A stretch of DNA of 64,000 bases. Origin: Buddleja alternifolia (taxonomy: Eukaryota > Streptophyta > Magnoliopsida > Lamiales > Scrophulariaceae). The stretch covers positions 9,587,001-9,651,000 of the forward strand of contig CM033405.1 of assembly GCA_019426215.1 (NCBI GenBank), in the 5' to 3' direction. Under the pieces are notes generated by a model that saw only the letters and a program-made list of their open reading frames with translations, did not search any database and had not been told where the DNA came from. Shown one piece after another: positions 12,748 to 25,028 of this stretch; within the stretch, counting starts at the first letter, position 1; each line of letters opens with the position of its first letter. The position numbers and the translations under genes are program-made.

Positions 12748-13514
12748 TAGGGGTGTACGCGGTCGGGTTCGGGTTGTTTTATGGAAAAAATTCAACCCGA
12801 CCCGATATATGCGGGTTCACAAAATAACAAATCGAAACCGCATAATTATTTTTTCAAACCAAGCGGTTCAGGTCGGTCGGGTTTAATGTATTTTGCGGGT
12901 GGTTTGGCGGGTTATCGAATTAAAATTATGTTACTTTTTGTTTCAACTAATAAGTAGGAAACTAAATAACATACTTGTACATTTAATTAAAAAAATTGAG
13001 TTGGTGAGAAATACAAAAATAAGTGGTATTATTAAATAAAAATCATATTTATCATGAATTGTAAACTCTAAAATATTAATAACATTAAATTATTTTATAA
13101 GTTTAGCATAAAAATATACATCTACATTTTCGTTCAAATCAATTAAAAACAAATGTTTTTGTTTAGTCAAATTAAAAATAAAGTGTTTTACATAAATATG
13201 AATAAAACTACTCTTATTAGAGTTTATATATATGCATATATAGTTTTAAGAGTTTAGGGTTTCTTTAAAAATATATATATATATATATACACACACTTAT
13301 GACATATACAATTAGCGGTCGGGTGGCGGGTTACAATTATTAAACCCACCACCCGACCTGAAAGTTGCGGGTTGCAATTTTTTCAACCCACAACAATTTT
13401 TTAATAATTTCAAACCGGCGGTTTTCTGGCGGTTCGGGTCGGTTTGAGCGGGTCGGGCGGTTCGGGTCGGTTTGAGCTGGTCGGGCGGTTCGGGCGTGTT
13501 TATGTACACCCGTA
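12748..13514 (+). mobile_element. hAT-like non-autonomous element (767 bp) with 8-bp target duplication
   Basis: It starts TAGGGGTGTACGCGGTCGGG and ends in CGGGCGTGTTTATGTACACCCGTA. It is flanked by a perfect 8-bp duplication GATTGGAT (12740-12747 and 13515-13522), the hallmark of hAT insertion. Terminal zones are rich in CGGGT/CGGTT repeats; the middle is AT-rich with a TA microsatellite near 13275. No transposase frame is present. Confidence 0.83.
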
Positions 13515-13522
13515 GATTGGAT

Positions 13523-13963
13523 AATTAGGCCATTGATGCAATTGAATCTCTCTTGTTATTTCTGGTGCGCAACACATTAGGATATCCATGACAATTATGT
13601 CTAGATAATGTAATAAATTTGTGATTTACGCTAAAACGAGTATGTGAATGTCTTCATCAGTATTTTCGCTGTCCAAACAGAAAAAGTGTTTTCACAAACA
13701 TATAATTAGCTAACTAAATTATAATGACATAAAACATCACTATAGATTGGAAAATTGATTCTATCGATTGAGGAGATACCAGAGTAGATATCTTTTGTTT
13801 TTGTAATAACATGTAAGAGTGAATATCGGATACTCACAAAAAAAAAAAAAAAAAACCATAATTTATCTTTTGACATATTTTTTTTTAAAAATAGTTTATT
13901 GAACTGATCATTACGCACTTAGAACAACTCCGATGTATCTTTGTTTAGCATTATATTTGAGTA
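13523..13963. other. Spacer without recognised feature
   Basis: AT-rich sequence with a run of about 19 A near 13838-13856. No reading frame or terminal-repeat structure could be supported. Confidence 0.5.
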
Positions 13964-14771
13964 CTAATTAAATAAAGTTATTGAAGTATCGTTATTCAGC
14001 TAGTTAATAGCAATCACTGAACATTGTGTAATAAGTAAATAAATTATCATGATGACTAACTAAAATGTATTTAAATATTATTGAAGTATCATTATTTAGC
14101 TAGTTAATAGCAATCACTGAAAATTGTGTAATAAGTAAATAAATTAGCATGATGACTAACTAAAATGTATTTAAATATTATTGAAGTATCATTATTTAGC
14201 TAGTTAATAGCAATCACTAAACATTGTGTAATAAGTAAATAAATTAGCATGATGACTAACTATAATGTATTTAAATATTATTGAAGTATCATTATTTAGC
14301 TAGTTAATAGCAATCACTGAAAATTGTGTAATAAGTAAATAAATTAGCATGATGACTAACTAAAATGTATTTAAATATTATTGAAGTATCATTATTTAGC
14401 TAGTTAATAGCAATCACTGAAAATTGTGTAATAAGTAAATAAATTAGCATGATGACTAACTAAAATGTATTTAAATATTATTGAAGTATCATTATTTAGC
14501 TAGTTAATAGCAATCACTAAACATTGTGTAATAAGTAATTTTTTTTTTTAGTTGCCTATCACAGTATCCCGGACATTGTTGGACTAATTTGTTGATCGAC
14601 CTGGGTCGCACACCTGGCCTGGTGGGTGAATCTCCCAACGGGGTAACTGCGTACACAAGAAATCGAACCCGAGACTTTGCTTAAGCGAAACCAAACTGCT
14701 TACCACTTGGACTAACTCTCGTTGGTATTGTGTAATAAGTAAATAAATTAGCATGATGACTAACTAAAATG
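13964..14771 (+). repeat. 100-bp tandem array, about six copies, split by a SINE
   Basis: Units beginning TTGAAGTATCATTATTTAGC start at 13981, 14081, 14181, 14281, 14381 and 14481, an exact 100-bp period. Each contains GTTAATAGCAATCACT and TTGTGTAATAAGTAAATAAA. Copies differ at only a few positions. The sixth is interrupted at 14539 by a SINE and resumes at 14727-14771. This is ordinary tandem DNA: there are no unique spacers, so it is not a CRISPR-type array. Confidence 0.95.
14539..14726 (-). mobile_element. tRNA-derived SINE (188 bp, minus strand)
   Basis: Read on the minus strand, it begins near 14726 with a Pol III A box (TAGTCCAAGTGGTA, complement of 14701-14714), then a B box (GGTTCGATTTC, complement of 14659-14669), and ends in a poly(A) tail seen as T10-11 at 14539. 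It is flanked by a perfect 16-bp target duplication ATTGTGTAATAAGTAA (14523-14538 and 14727-14742). These are the diagnostic parts of a plant SINE mobilised by LINE machinery. The SINE family cannot be named from sequence alone. Confidence 0.92.
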
Positions 14772-15253
14772 CTGGTATTGGGTCCATGAGCGCATCCTAT
14801 CTCATTTGAATTATTTTGAAGGACACTGTGCAAAAGTTAGTTGAGGAATCATACAAAACCACAAATGTACGATAATTGTTCATCATCATCTGGCTACAAA
14901 TATCTGAATCAAGATTTGTGGGTCCAAAAATAGATATTTTGGCATATTATACCTGGGTAATTCTATGTCAGATTGAGTTCAATGATTCGAATGTAAATTA
15001 TGTGTCTATCTCTATCACACAATTGTGTATGGAGACCGCACACAATATAACTTATTGTGTGAGAGATATAGACATTAGGGCCATTGAATTCGATCTAGCA
15101 TAGATACCTTTATACTAAATTGGATTGATATTATTATTTTTCTTGCACTTATATGTTCTAAACAAAATTCACTAGGATATAAAATTTAATAAAGTATAAC
15201 ATTCGAGAGTAATGGAAAATCTTAGGAAACGACGAAGAATTAGCCGGTAATAC
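14772..15253. other. Spacer without recognised feature
   Basis: AT-rich intergenic DNA. A 75-codon frame at 14876-15103 has no recognisable motif and is treated as chance. Confidence 0.5.
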
Positions 15254-15256
15254 TTA

Positions 15257-17756
15257 GGCTATGTATGGTTGTGTATTTAGGAAATATTTTCACTTTTTGG
15301 ATCACCAAAAAATGAAAATACACAGTCCAAGTCAAATTCAACAGAAAATGGTCAAATTTTAAATACACTACACATTCCCCTATATAACAATTAATCATTT
15401 CAATCTTTTCACAATATTTTATCATTAATTATACTATCTCACTATCCAACTAATTAAATTTCTTACTTTTTCATAGTTTATATAATAAAAATTCCTATTC
15501 ACTTTTTCAAATATTTCAATTATTATTATTAAATAATATTTAATAATATATAATTTGAAAAAAAAAAATTTTGTGATTTAATATTTAATATTTCATATAT
15601 ATTTAATAATATGTGTACTTGAATTGAGACTTAATTAGTCATGCTTTTACCAAAAGTATATACAATATTGTGTGATTTATAATTTCATTTTAATAATTTC
15701 GTTTGCTGTTTATGGAATTTTAAATTATACTTTTTTTTGCTTCTCAATATTCAAATAAATACTGACTGAATCTCGATTATTTCATTTTGGTACTAACGTG
15801 GTATTTAATAGGGTTGCCCACGAGCCGAGCTCGAGCCGAGTCTCACCAAATTTATCGACTTGAGCTCGAACAAAGATTTTTTGTAACATCATAGTATCTC
15901 ATTATAAAAAAATGGAAATAAATTTGCCTCAATCAAATTGGAAATAAAATATTATATGTAAATGAAAAAAGAAATATAGAACTACTTATGCTCCAATCAT
16001 ATTTACACATTTGATAAAATATTGCATATATGGACCACATTCTATTTTTATATTTGTCCAATGCGAACCGTATAATTACACCAACTATTATAACTATAGA
16101 CGAACAAGATTCAATTTTCTTGAACTTTTAAAATATAAAATTGAAAAGAAAATACGAAATGGAAAAAGGATAAAAATTTAAAACTAAAAAGAAATGAACA
16201 GGTGACAAAAAAACACTAAAAATGAAGGGCCCCCCACGCCCCAAACCCATACCCGCCCCCCACCCCAACCCATGAACGCCCTCCACTGTCTGGCTGCCTC
16301 TTTTTTATTTTTTTTTGGTCTTTTCATTCTATTTGTATAATATATATTAGAGCTATTAACGCTAATCATCCCCCATGTCACGCAAAAATATCACTTTAGC
16401 CCCTCTTGTGAAAAAATTATCACATTCATCCCTCATGTCCATAATTTGTACCCAGATGGTCCTTTTTTTGAAATTCCGACCAGATTTTCCGGCTTCCCAC
16501 GCGAAAATAGGGCTATCCACGCATATATCATGCGCGTTTTCACGAGAAAATTCATAACTCATTGTAGAAAGCTCAGATTCATGAACCGTTTTTTCCCCAT
16601 GAAACTAGACACAAAGGGCTATCCATGCATATATCGTGCATGATCAGGAGACATCTAGAACAAAACAGTTTTGTATTAAAAAAATTAGCTAAAAATCTGT
16701 CGGAAATGATGCTTAGCTAATTTTTTAATACAAAACTGTTTTGTTCTAGACGTCTCCTGATTATGTGCAATATATGAGTGGATAGACCTATGTGTCTACT
16801 TTCATGTGAAGAAAACGGTTCATGAATTCGAGCTTTCTACAATGAGTTATGAATTTTCTCGTGAAGACGCGCACAACTGTCTGCACAGCCGACAGATTTT
16901 TAGCTAATTTTTTAATACAAAACTACTTTGTTATAGATGTCTCCTGATTAGTTCGATATATGCATGTATAGCCCTATGTGTCTAATTTCATGGGAAGAAA
17001 AAGGTTCATAAATCCGAGCTTTCTACAATGAGTTCTGAATTTTCTCGTGAAGACGCGCACAGCTGTCTGCACAGCAGACAGATTTTTAGCTAATTTTTTA
17101 ATACAAAACTGATTTGTTCTAGACATTTCCTAATTATGTGTGATATATGTGGATAGCCCTATGTGTCTAGTTTCATGGGAAGAAAACGGTTCATGAATCC
17201 GAGCTTTTTACAATGAGTTATAAATTTTTTTCGTGAAGACGCGCATGATATATGCGTGAATAACCCTATTTTCGCGTGGGAAGCCGGAAAATCTGGTCGG
17301 AATGTCGAAAAAAGGACCATCTGGATACAAATTATGGACATGAGGAATGAAAGTGATAATTTTTTCACAAGAGCGACTAAAGTGACACTTTTACGTGACA
17401 TGGGGGATGATTAGCGGTAATAGCTCTATATATTATATTATGTGTGTGTATATGTATATATATATACACACGCATATATACATATTCCTTTATTACCAAC
17501 TCATAATATTATTAAAAAAAATATTATTTTAATATCTTTTCCCCCATCATCATCACATTCATAACCAACTCAATCATTTCATATATCAAATCTTAATAAA
17601 AATCAATTTTATATCACATCTACACTACTTTCAATCAAATTCTAAAAATACATCCAAACAAACAAATTAAGTCAACATTTTCACACGAATTTCTGTAATA
17701 CACATTTCCCAAAAAATACTCAGAATTCATTTCCGAAAACACAACCATACGGAGCC
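15257..17756 (+). mobile_element. Harbinger/Tourist-like element containing a nested MULE
   Basis: Left terminus GGCTATGTATGGTTGTGTAT and right terminus ACACAACCATACGGAGCC are inverted repeats. They are flanked by the 3-bp duplication TTA (15254-15256 and 17757-17759), the canonical PIF/Harbinger target. Without the nested MULE (16350-17426) the host element is about 1.4 kb. No transposase frame was found. A stretch near 15812 (GCCCACGAGCCGAGCTCGAG) may be a further small insertion. Confidence 0.72.
16350..17426 (+). mobile_element. Non-autonomous MULE (1077 bp) with long inverted repeats and internal tandem units
   Basis: It starts GAGCTATTAACGCTAATCAT and ends ATGATTAGCGGTAATAGCTC. It is flanked by a perfect 9-bp duplication TATATATTA (16341-16349 and 17427-17435), the Mutator-like signature. 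Inverted arms are several hundred bases long, with a fold centre near 16710. The right half carries tandem units of about 185 bp (CGAGCTTT at 16829, 17015 and 17200), each with GAATTTTCTCGTGAAGACGC and TTTTTAATACAAAACTG. No transposase is encoded. Confidence 0.88.
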
Positions 17757-17759
17757 TTA

Positions 17760-20050
17760 ACATTTGTGTTAAGGATAGTCAATATCCAATTTTCTTGAAT
17801 ATTTTGACTGATGCTTAATATACATTGATATGGCACTAGTTTTAGCTAGAAAATAAATTAAATTTCATGATCAAAATTCAAATCCATCTTATATATGTAA
17901 GCCCCTCCTGACATTATAGAGTGATTCGCGTAAGAATATGACTCTAATTTTTTAGTTGATTAATATTATGTATATTAAGCTAAGCTTTTGTAAATTCTTT
18001 TCGGAAATGATTCAAAATCTCAAGAGAATACTTTTTTGAAGGTCTTATTTATGTTGATTGTTCTATACTCAAAAAAGTAAACGTTTTACAAAAGCATGGA
18101 TTATAAGAGTGCTTTTGGCTGAAAGATTTAAGAGCTAACAATTTTAGATTAATAACAAATTTTTATTGTATTGGATAAATAATCTTCGATCTAGCTAGTA
18201 TGGATTTTGAAACCATTTCAAGGATTTCTTTAAACCCTAATCAAGTCCATTTCGTCGCTAACAGCAATCTTGTTGAATTGTATTAGCATCTTAATAATTA
18301 GTGAGAGTGAGAGCGAGAGCGAGAGTGAGAGGCTGTGTTTAGCCATATTTTCAAGTTTATTTTTAAGATTTTATTTTGAGAATGTGAATTATCGATATTT
18401 GTGTGAGAATGTTGAATTTTGTAGTATGTCTAGTTGTATTTTTCAAATATAGTTGGAAGTAATGTGATTTGATACAAATATGATATTTTATTGAGATTTG
18501 ATGTAGACGCGATCAAGTTATTTATTAAGTAAGAGAGAGAATACGTTTGATAGTGCGGATAAATTAATTAATGATGAGAGATAGTATAATATGATTGAAA
18601 CGTGTAATGATGGATTTTTGTATAAAAAAATGTATAATAAAAAATGAGAATGAGTATTTTTTTGGAGAAAATGAGTTTGGGTGTGGATATATGGCCAAAC
18701 TGAGCCCGAGTGTTTCATTTTCCACCTCTAAGTTCCAAATTTTAGATAAATAAAATTTAAAAAGTCCGAATCCTCCTACCAAACAACTGGAAAACATGAC
18801 ATAATTTATCAAAAAGGAAAAACAACCAGTGTAACATTATCAAAACGTTTCAAACCAAGAAACGTAATTCTATATGCACATAAACATTCAAATTATTAAA
18901 ATATTAGTTCCGAAATGTTTGAAAAAATATAAAATTACGAAGTTCATAAGATTTTAGTAATGATGGTATTTTAAATAAGATGGTCAAAAGAAATATGATA
19001 AGATTTTAATTGAGTTAGAATTGTTAGAGAATATAATATCTTTTCATATATTTATAATATTTATGTTAATTTAGGTTTTTTTATGTTTCTTTGCAGTTAT
19101 CTTTTTCTTATTTATAGTTAGATTTTCTTGTTTACCAAATACATGTATCTTTATAAATATGTTACTCAGTAATACAAGTTTCCTACAGGGTTTTCTCTAA
19201 TCTAACAAGAATATCCTAATTTATTCTCGGATATATGAAGACCATTTAAAGTGACACAAAAATAACATTAAGGGGTCTTAGAAAAATGAAACTATATGAA
19301 ACCATTATACTACTGAGATTTATATCTTGAGGTCTTTGAAGCTCAAACTCAATTAATTAAAATTCATTTATTAACAATATTAAGTTCCATTAGTACTTAA
19401 TCTAGCTAGCACTAATTTGAATGAATTGTCACATTAATTTGTGCACACTTTTATTGACTAATTGCATGGCCATTCGCCACAAAACAATAACGTAGGCAGC
19501 CAAACAATTACAAAATGCTTGTGGATTTGGTTTTATCCGACTCATCCATTTGCCACTCCAGGGAAGAGTTATTTTTCTTTTTTTTTTTCTACAAATGCCC
19601 CTTGTCCTGGGAGAGGAACCCATGTGAATCAGAATTTGAATACACTCACAATCATTTAATAAAATCTATATAAGGTTCACAATATTATATCAAGCTTGAA
19701 GTCCGTGACTCTACAAATCACTCATCTCATCTACCAATTGCATCTTCTCTTTATATTATTGTTTTCTCTAATTCTATCTACCAAGGTGTCAAGGGCCTAA
19801 TTCCTTCTCCAACCTCTTTGCGCACCATGCAACCCTGTTGTCACGCGAGATGAGTCACCATACCCCCGACATGTGTCGTCTCATGGTCCCATAGTCACCT
19901 AATCGCATCTCATGATTTAGGGGACTTTAATAAATGCACATATAAAAATAAAGAAATGTCTTTTATTAATGACAATGTTCCAATAAAGATTGTATACAAG
20001 TGTAAGTAAAATGCTCAATTACAATTTTCTGGCCGGACACTAATCCTAAC
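17760..20050. other. AT-rich spacer with one doubtful MITE
   Basis: No gene is supported here. A GA-rich microsatellite sits at 18301-18330. A possible MITE runs from about 18331 (GCTGTGTTTAGCCATATTTT) to 18707 (inverted TATATGGCCAAACTGAGC), but I could not confirm a target duplication. The remainder is unassigned. Confidence 0.5.
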
Positions 20051-20871
20051 ATCTGGATTAGGGGTGGGCATTCGGTTCGGGTAATTCGGATCCCGAACCG
20101 ATCCGATCGGGTTCGGGTAATTCGGTTCGGGTAATTCGGTTACAAATTGGGTTCGGGTATAAACCGAACCCGAATACCACTGTTCGGGTTCGGTATCGGG
20201 TAGGGGTTTAATTTTGATCGGGTAATTCGGGTACCCGAATTACCCGATTTAATTTTTTAAAAATTAAATAATAAAAAAATATTAATATACAATTCTATTC
20301 GGTTGGAATTGGTAGTAGGACAAGAGCAAGAGTCAAATGTGGTGGCTGGTGGGTTATGACTCAACTAAACACTAATACAAATTAATATTATACAATAAAA
20401 ATATATATTATATTTTGTAAAGTTAAAAACCCTTGCTACAACTTTACACATGAATGGAAATTGGAATTGCCTGCCTTTGCCTCTGCCTCACCCTCACACT
20501 CACAGGCTCACAGTCTCACCTCACGCACGCCTCCAACTCCAAGTTCCATTGTCGCCGGTCGCCGCCATTTTTACCCACTTCCGTTCGCCACCATCATCAT
20601 CGGCTGTCGGCTCTATAGTTTATACATATTTCTTTTAAGGTAAAAAAATAAAATTACCCATTTTGATTTTAGAGAAAAAAGTTAATTATTATGACATGTT
20701 GATGATTTGTTTAAGTAGTGGTGTAACATTGTATGATTTTAGTCCTGATTAATGATGTTCTTGGTTTATTGCACTTGTGCAATCCATTTATTGAAATGAT
20801 ATTAAAGATTGTATTTTAAACTTCTTTTTTTTTTTTTTTTTGCTACACAAGAAGAGTGTTACCCTAGATTG

Positions 20872-23800
20872 CTAGTCCGACAAACCCGGACTAATAGTTG
20901 TAACCCTCGACCATTTAGTGCCGATAAGGTCTTGCTCGTAAAGTTGGTATAATTGACCCCCCGGGTCAAGAATCTGCTCCATGGGACCGTATAATCCAGT
21001 CTTGGCGAGATTGTCCGCCACTTGATTCGCCTCTCGAGGAATATGATGAACCTTCACTTGCCATTCTTTATTAAGCCATTCTCTAATTTGAGTAATAATT
21101 CCAAAGTATTGGTGTGAAAAATTTGTATCTTCTAGGCACTGCCACGCCTCCATGCAATCCGTCTCAAGCTCTAGCTTACTAATCTTCAAATTCCAAGCCA
21201 TCTTCAGCCCTTCCAAAATGCCACGAAGCTCAGCTCCTAGTGGGGAACTCTCCTGGACGTGACCTCTAAATGCATATTTCCAACGTCCAAGGCTGTCCTG
21301 AATGACACCTCCGACTCCAGTCATGGTTCCGCCTTGGTTAGAAGTATAGAAAGTCGCGTCTACATTCAGCTTCATAGTCCCGCGCTCAGGTTTACGCCAA
21401 CCAACCAGCCTTCTTGACTCTATTGTCTCCATGTTATTCTTCATCGCATTAATGCTTTCCATCACTCGGGCCTGGACCGCCTCTATTGCAAGATTCGGTA
21501 TGGTTATCTCCTTTTTGTGGATTGAAGTATTCCTTTCCTGCCAAATTAAATTCACAGTTTCAATAAAAGCCAACGCCCAATTATCACACCATACATACCT
21601 GCTCGCCGATTTTTGTAAGTTCCAATCAACCCAATCATGAACGTTTAGCGAGAAGAACAAGTCATGATATCTCGGTGCGACCAACTTCTGCCAAGTATCT
21701 TTACTCCATGTACAATCTCGGATTGCATGGAGGTTCGTTTCACGTGAGTGACCACAAAGCATACAATCCGCATTCAAAGTTATATTCCGAGCATGAAGAT
21801 GAGACTTGGTGAGCAGCCGGTTATGCCTCAAAAGCCACACCACAAATTTTCTCCGGTATGTCCCCTTGGTTCTCCAAATGCGCTGCCAATCTGGCTCCGT
21901 ACCCATGTCACTTTGATTTCGAGTAAGCATCTCATATGCGCTTTTGCAAGAGTATGACCCCTTCGTCGTATATTGCCATACAATGGTATCCTCATGGGCT
22001 GTCCCTTCATCTAAGTCCATATTTCTCAACTCTTCTTTGACGTCATCTGGAAGATGCCGAAACTCTGCCCATTTCCAGCCCGTCGTGCGTGTCCAATAGC
22101 TAGAAACCGTACGCTCTAGGTCGGGATTGATTCCGTGAGATGCTACGAGGTTAATTAGTTCAGTGTTGTCTAGCCACAAATCGGACCAGAACTTAACAAC
22201 ATTTCCATTAGCAACTTTCCACCTCATACCCTTTTTAAGCATAGGTAGCGCCGATTGAATACTACGCCATGTATGCGATGTGAACCTTCTTGCCCTCGCT
22301 CTATTTCTCAGAATATATTTGTGTCTGATCACTTGAACCCAAAGCTTCGTGTCGTCTTTGATTGTTTGCCACCCCAACTTTCCCAACAAAGATAGATTGA
22401 CCTCCCTCATTCGCTTAAGGCCCAAGCCACCGTACTCTTTACCCCTACAAACTTTTTCCCAAGAAACCGGGTGAACTTTGTTTTTAATATCAGTGTCGCC
22501 CCATAGGAAGAGTCTATTTTCTCGATCAATAGCATCACAAATTGCCACCGGGATTTTTGAAGTTTGCATCAGATAGCTCGATATAGTGGATGTAACCGCC
22601 CGCACTAAAGTAGTACGGCCTGCTAACGAAAGAAATTTTCTCTTCCAACCCTTCAATCGATTTTTAACTCGGTCCACTAAGAATTGATAGTCTTTTTTAC
22701 GAACCCGAGTGTGGTGTAATGGTGCGCCCAGGTATTTTCCCAAATCCTTTGTAACATTGAGTTGGGCGCGAAGACCAAGGGTACGGGCCAGGGGTCCCGA
22801 GACGTTTGTTGAGAAATGGATTCTAGAATTGCTCCGGTTGACTCTTTGTCCCGACATATTGCAATATTTTTCCAAGACTTTGCTAACAACCTGAACTTGC
22901 GAGTCAGACGCTTCTCCAAAAATAATAAAATCATCCGCGAACATTAGGTGAGAGACCCGGGGCCCGTGGGTCGATGTAGGGAACGGTCTCCATAAGCCCG
23001 TTCGTACCACCTTGTTCACTAACGATCCCAATTTTTCAATACAGAAAACAAAGAGGCAGGGGGAGAGTGGGTCTCCTTGTCTTAAACCTCGTTTTGGTGT
23101 GAACCACTCTGTCGCTTCCCCATACCAAAGAAGGGAGAGACGAGCCGTCGTGGTGCACTCCATAATAAGGTTAATCCAAGTTGAGGGGAATCCCATTTCA
23201 CTCAATACATTCTCCAAAAAGTTCCAATTAATTTTATCGTACGCTTTTTCAAAGTCAATTTTAGCGATAAAATATCCCTTTTTACCTTTCGCCAAACTCA
23301 TACTATGCAAAACCTCTTGTGTGATAATAATATTGTCTGTGGTTTGACGTCCGCTAATAAAGCTACTTTGAGTTTGAGGAATCAATACACTCATCAAGCT
23401 TCTTAGGCGATTAGCCATGGTCTTAGTAATTATTTTTAAAATAACATTCGATAAACTAATTGGACGAAATTTGGAGAGATGAGTCGAGTTTACCTCTTTG
23501 GGAATTAAAACTATTAACGATTCATTAATATTAGGATCAATAATACCTGTGCGGAGAGCCCGGCTCACCGTACTTACCACCGCGTCACTGACCGTATCCC
23601 AGCATCTATGAAAAAAACTCAGTTGTAGACCATCCGGACCAGGAGCCTTGGATGGATGCATGTCCCAGAGAACCTTTCTCACCTCATCCTTAGTAACCGG
23701 CTGCTGAATGTTGTCTAACTGATGATCATCAAGCCTTGGGAAATTCTCGGTAAGTTCATAGGGGATGACTGAAGGCCCCGTCCCATATAGATCCTTATAA

Positions 23801-24999
23801 AAATTAATCGCCATACTTTTTAACCAACTCGGTTCTTGTTCCCAGCTCCCATCGTCTCTCATCAGGGCTTTCACCTTCGGTCTGTGTTGTTTAATCTTCG
23901 CAGCCATGTGAAAGAATTTGGTGTTGAGATCCCCTGCAGATAACCATTGAACCCTCGATTTCTGTTTCCAAAGCAACTCTTCTTGGCTAATTGTGTCCAG
24001 ATAGTTTCCCACGAGTTTTGCTTCCAATTTTTGCAAGTAGCGACTGAAGTGAAGACTCTGGGCTCGTTGGATACCCTCAATTCTCGCTTTCAACTCTCTT
24101 TTACGTTTGAAAATATTACCAAAAACGTCCTTGTTCCATTTATGTAAGCTAGCACGAATGTTCATAATTTGTTCGTATATACCCTTATCTTTTGTAATCT
24201 TCCATTTGCTGTCTACAAACCTTTTGAATCTAGGATCTAAGTACCAAGCTGTTTGGAGGCGAAAGTGATTACCCCCATTTCTGTGTTCGTCCATTTCCTT
24301 TAAACTGATTAGTAAGGGCGAGTGGTCTGAGATAAGCCGAGGTAGATGTTTCACCAAAGCTTTCGCATAGAGACTCCTCCATTCACTATTGCAAATGGCT
24401 CTATCAAGACGTTCCAGAAGATTGGAATTCCCTCCTTTCGCCCACGTATATGGGATACCATTGAATCTCATATCCACTAAACTACACGTGTTCATGCAGT
24501 CGACGAACCTACGACTGTTGTTTGGATTAAAAGGAGCTCCACCGAACTTCTCGGACTCGTTGATCACCACATTCATATCACCCGCTAACATCCAAGGTCC
24601 CCTAATATTCTGAGACACCTTTTCGATATATTCCCACAAAAAGTCTCGCGGTTTTTGTTGTGGGCTTGCATAGATGCTCGAAAGAATCTAATCTGGTTCC
24701 CCCTTCTGTCTAATAATACTGGTTATGCATTGGTCGTTGGCGTCGATTATGTCAACTTGAACTTCCGTTGAAACCCAAAAAAGCCAGATACCTCTAGCAA
24801 AGTTATGGGTCTCTACTTTTTCCACTTTGTCCATATGACTCCTATTAACAATTTCCATAGCCTTATCCCCAGGTACCCGGGTCTCCATAAGAACTAGAAT
24901 CGAAGGCTTGTGCTCTCTAAGAATATTCAAGAGCTCGGTAGTAAGTTGGGGTTTGCCCGCACCCCTACAATTCCAAAAGAGTAAATTCATTAAACACAT
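20872..24999 (-). pseudogene. LINE ORF2 (endonuclease-reverse transcriptase-RNase H) with one in-frame stop
   Basis: The 1376-codon frame is open except for a TAG at 24690-24688, after 103 residues. An apurinic-type endonuclease comes first (NLLFWNCRGAG, METRV, GDMNVV, SDHSPLL). Reverse transcriptase follows (FRPISLSNVILK, AKIDFEKAYDK, LRQGDPLSP, FADD), then a zf-RVT region and a C-terminal RNase H (LNVDATF, GAELRGILEGL, ETDCMEAW). The stop falls inside the endonuclease domain, so no complete endonuclease can be made without readthrough. No frameshift is visible in the remaining 3.8 kb, so inactivation looks recent or the TAG may be the only lesion. Confidence 0.92.
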
Positions 25000-25028
25000 A
25001 AAGATGGAAATGTCAAAGAGACATGAAT

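Noticed and set aside
14659..14714. Functional tRNA gene on the minus strand
   Set aside because: A and B boxes are present but the body does not fold as a full cloverleaf, and the poly(A) tail plus target duplication show it is a SINE.
13964..14771. Regular 100-bp repeats that look array-like, considered as CRISPR
   Set aside because: Units are head-to-tail with no unique spacers, the period is too long, and the setting is a plant nuclear genome.
21431..24613. Several plus-strand frames of 60-110 codons across the LINE
   Set aside because: They lie opposite the conserved minus-strand ORF2 domains and are antisense shadows.
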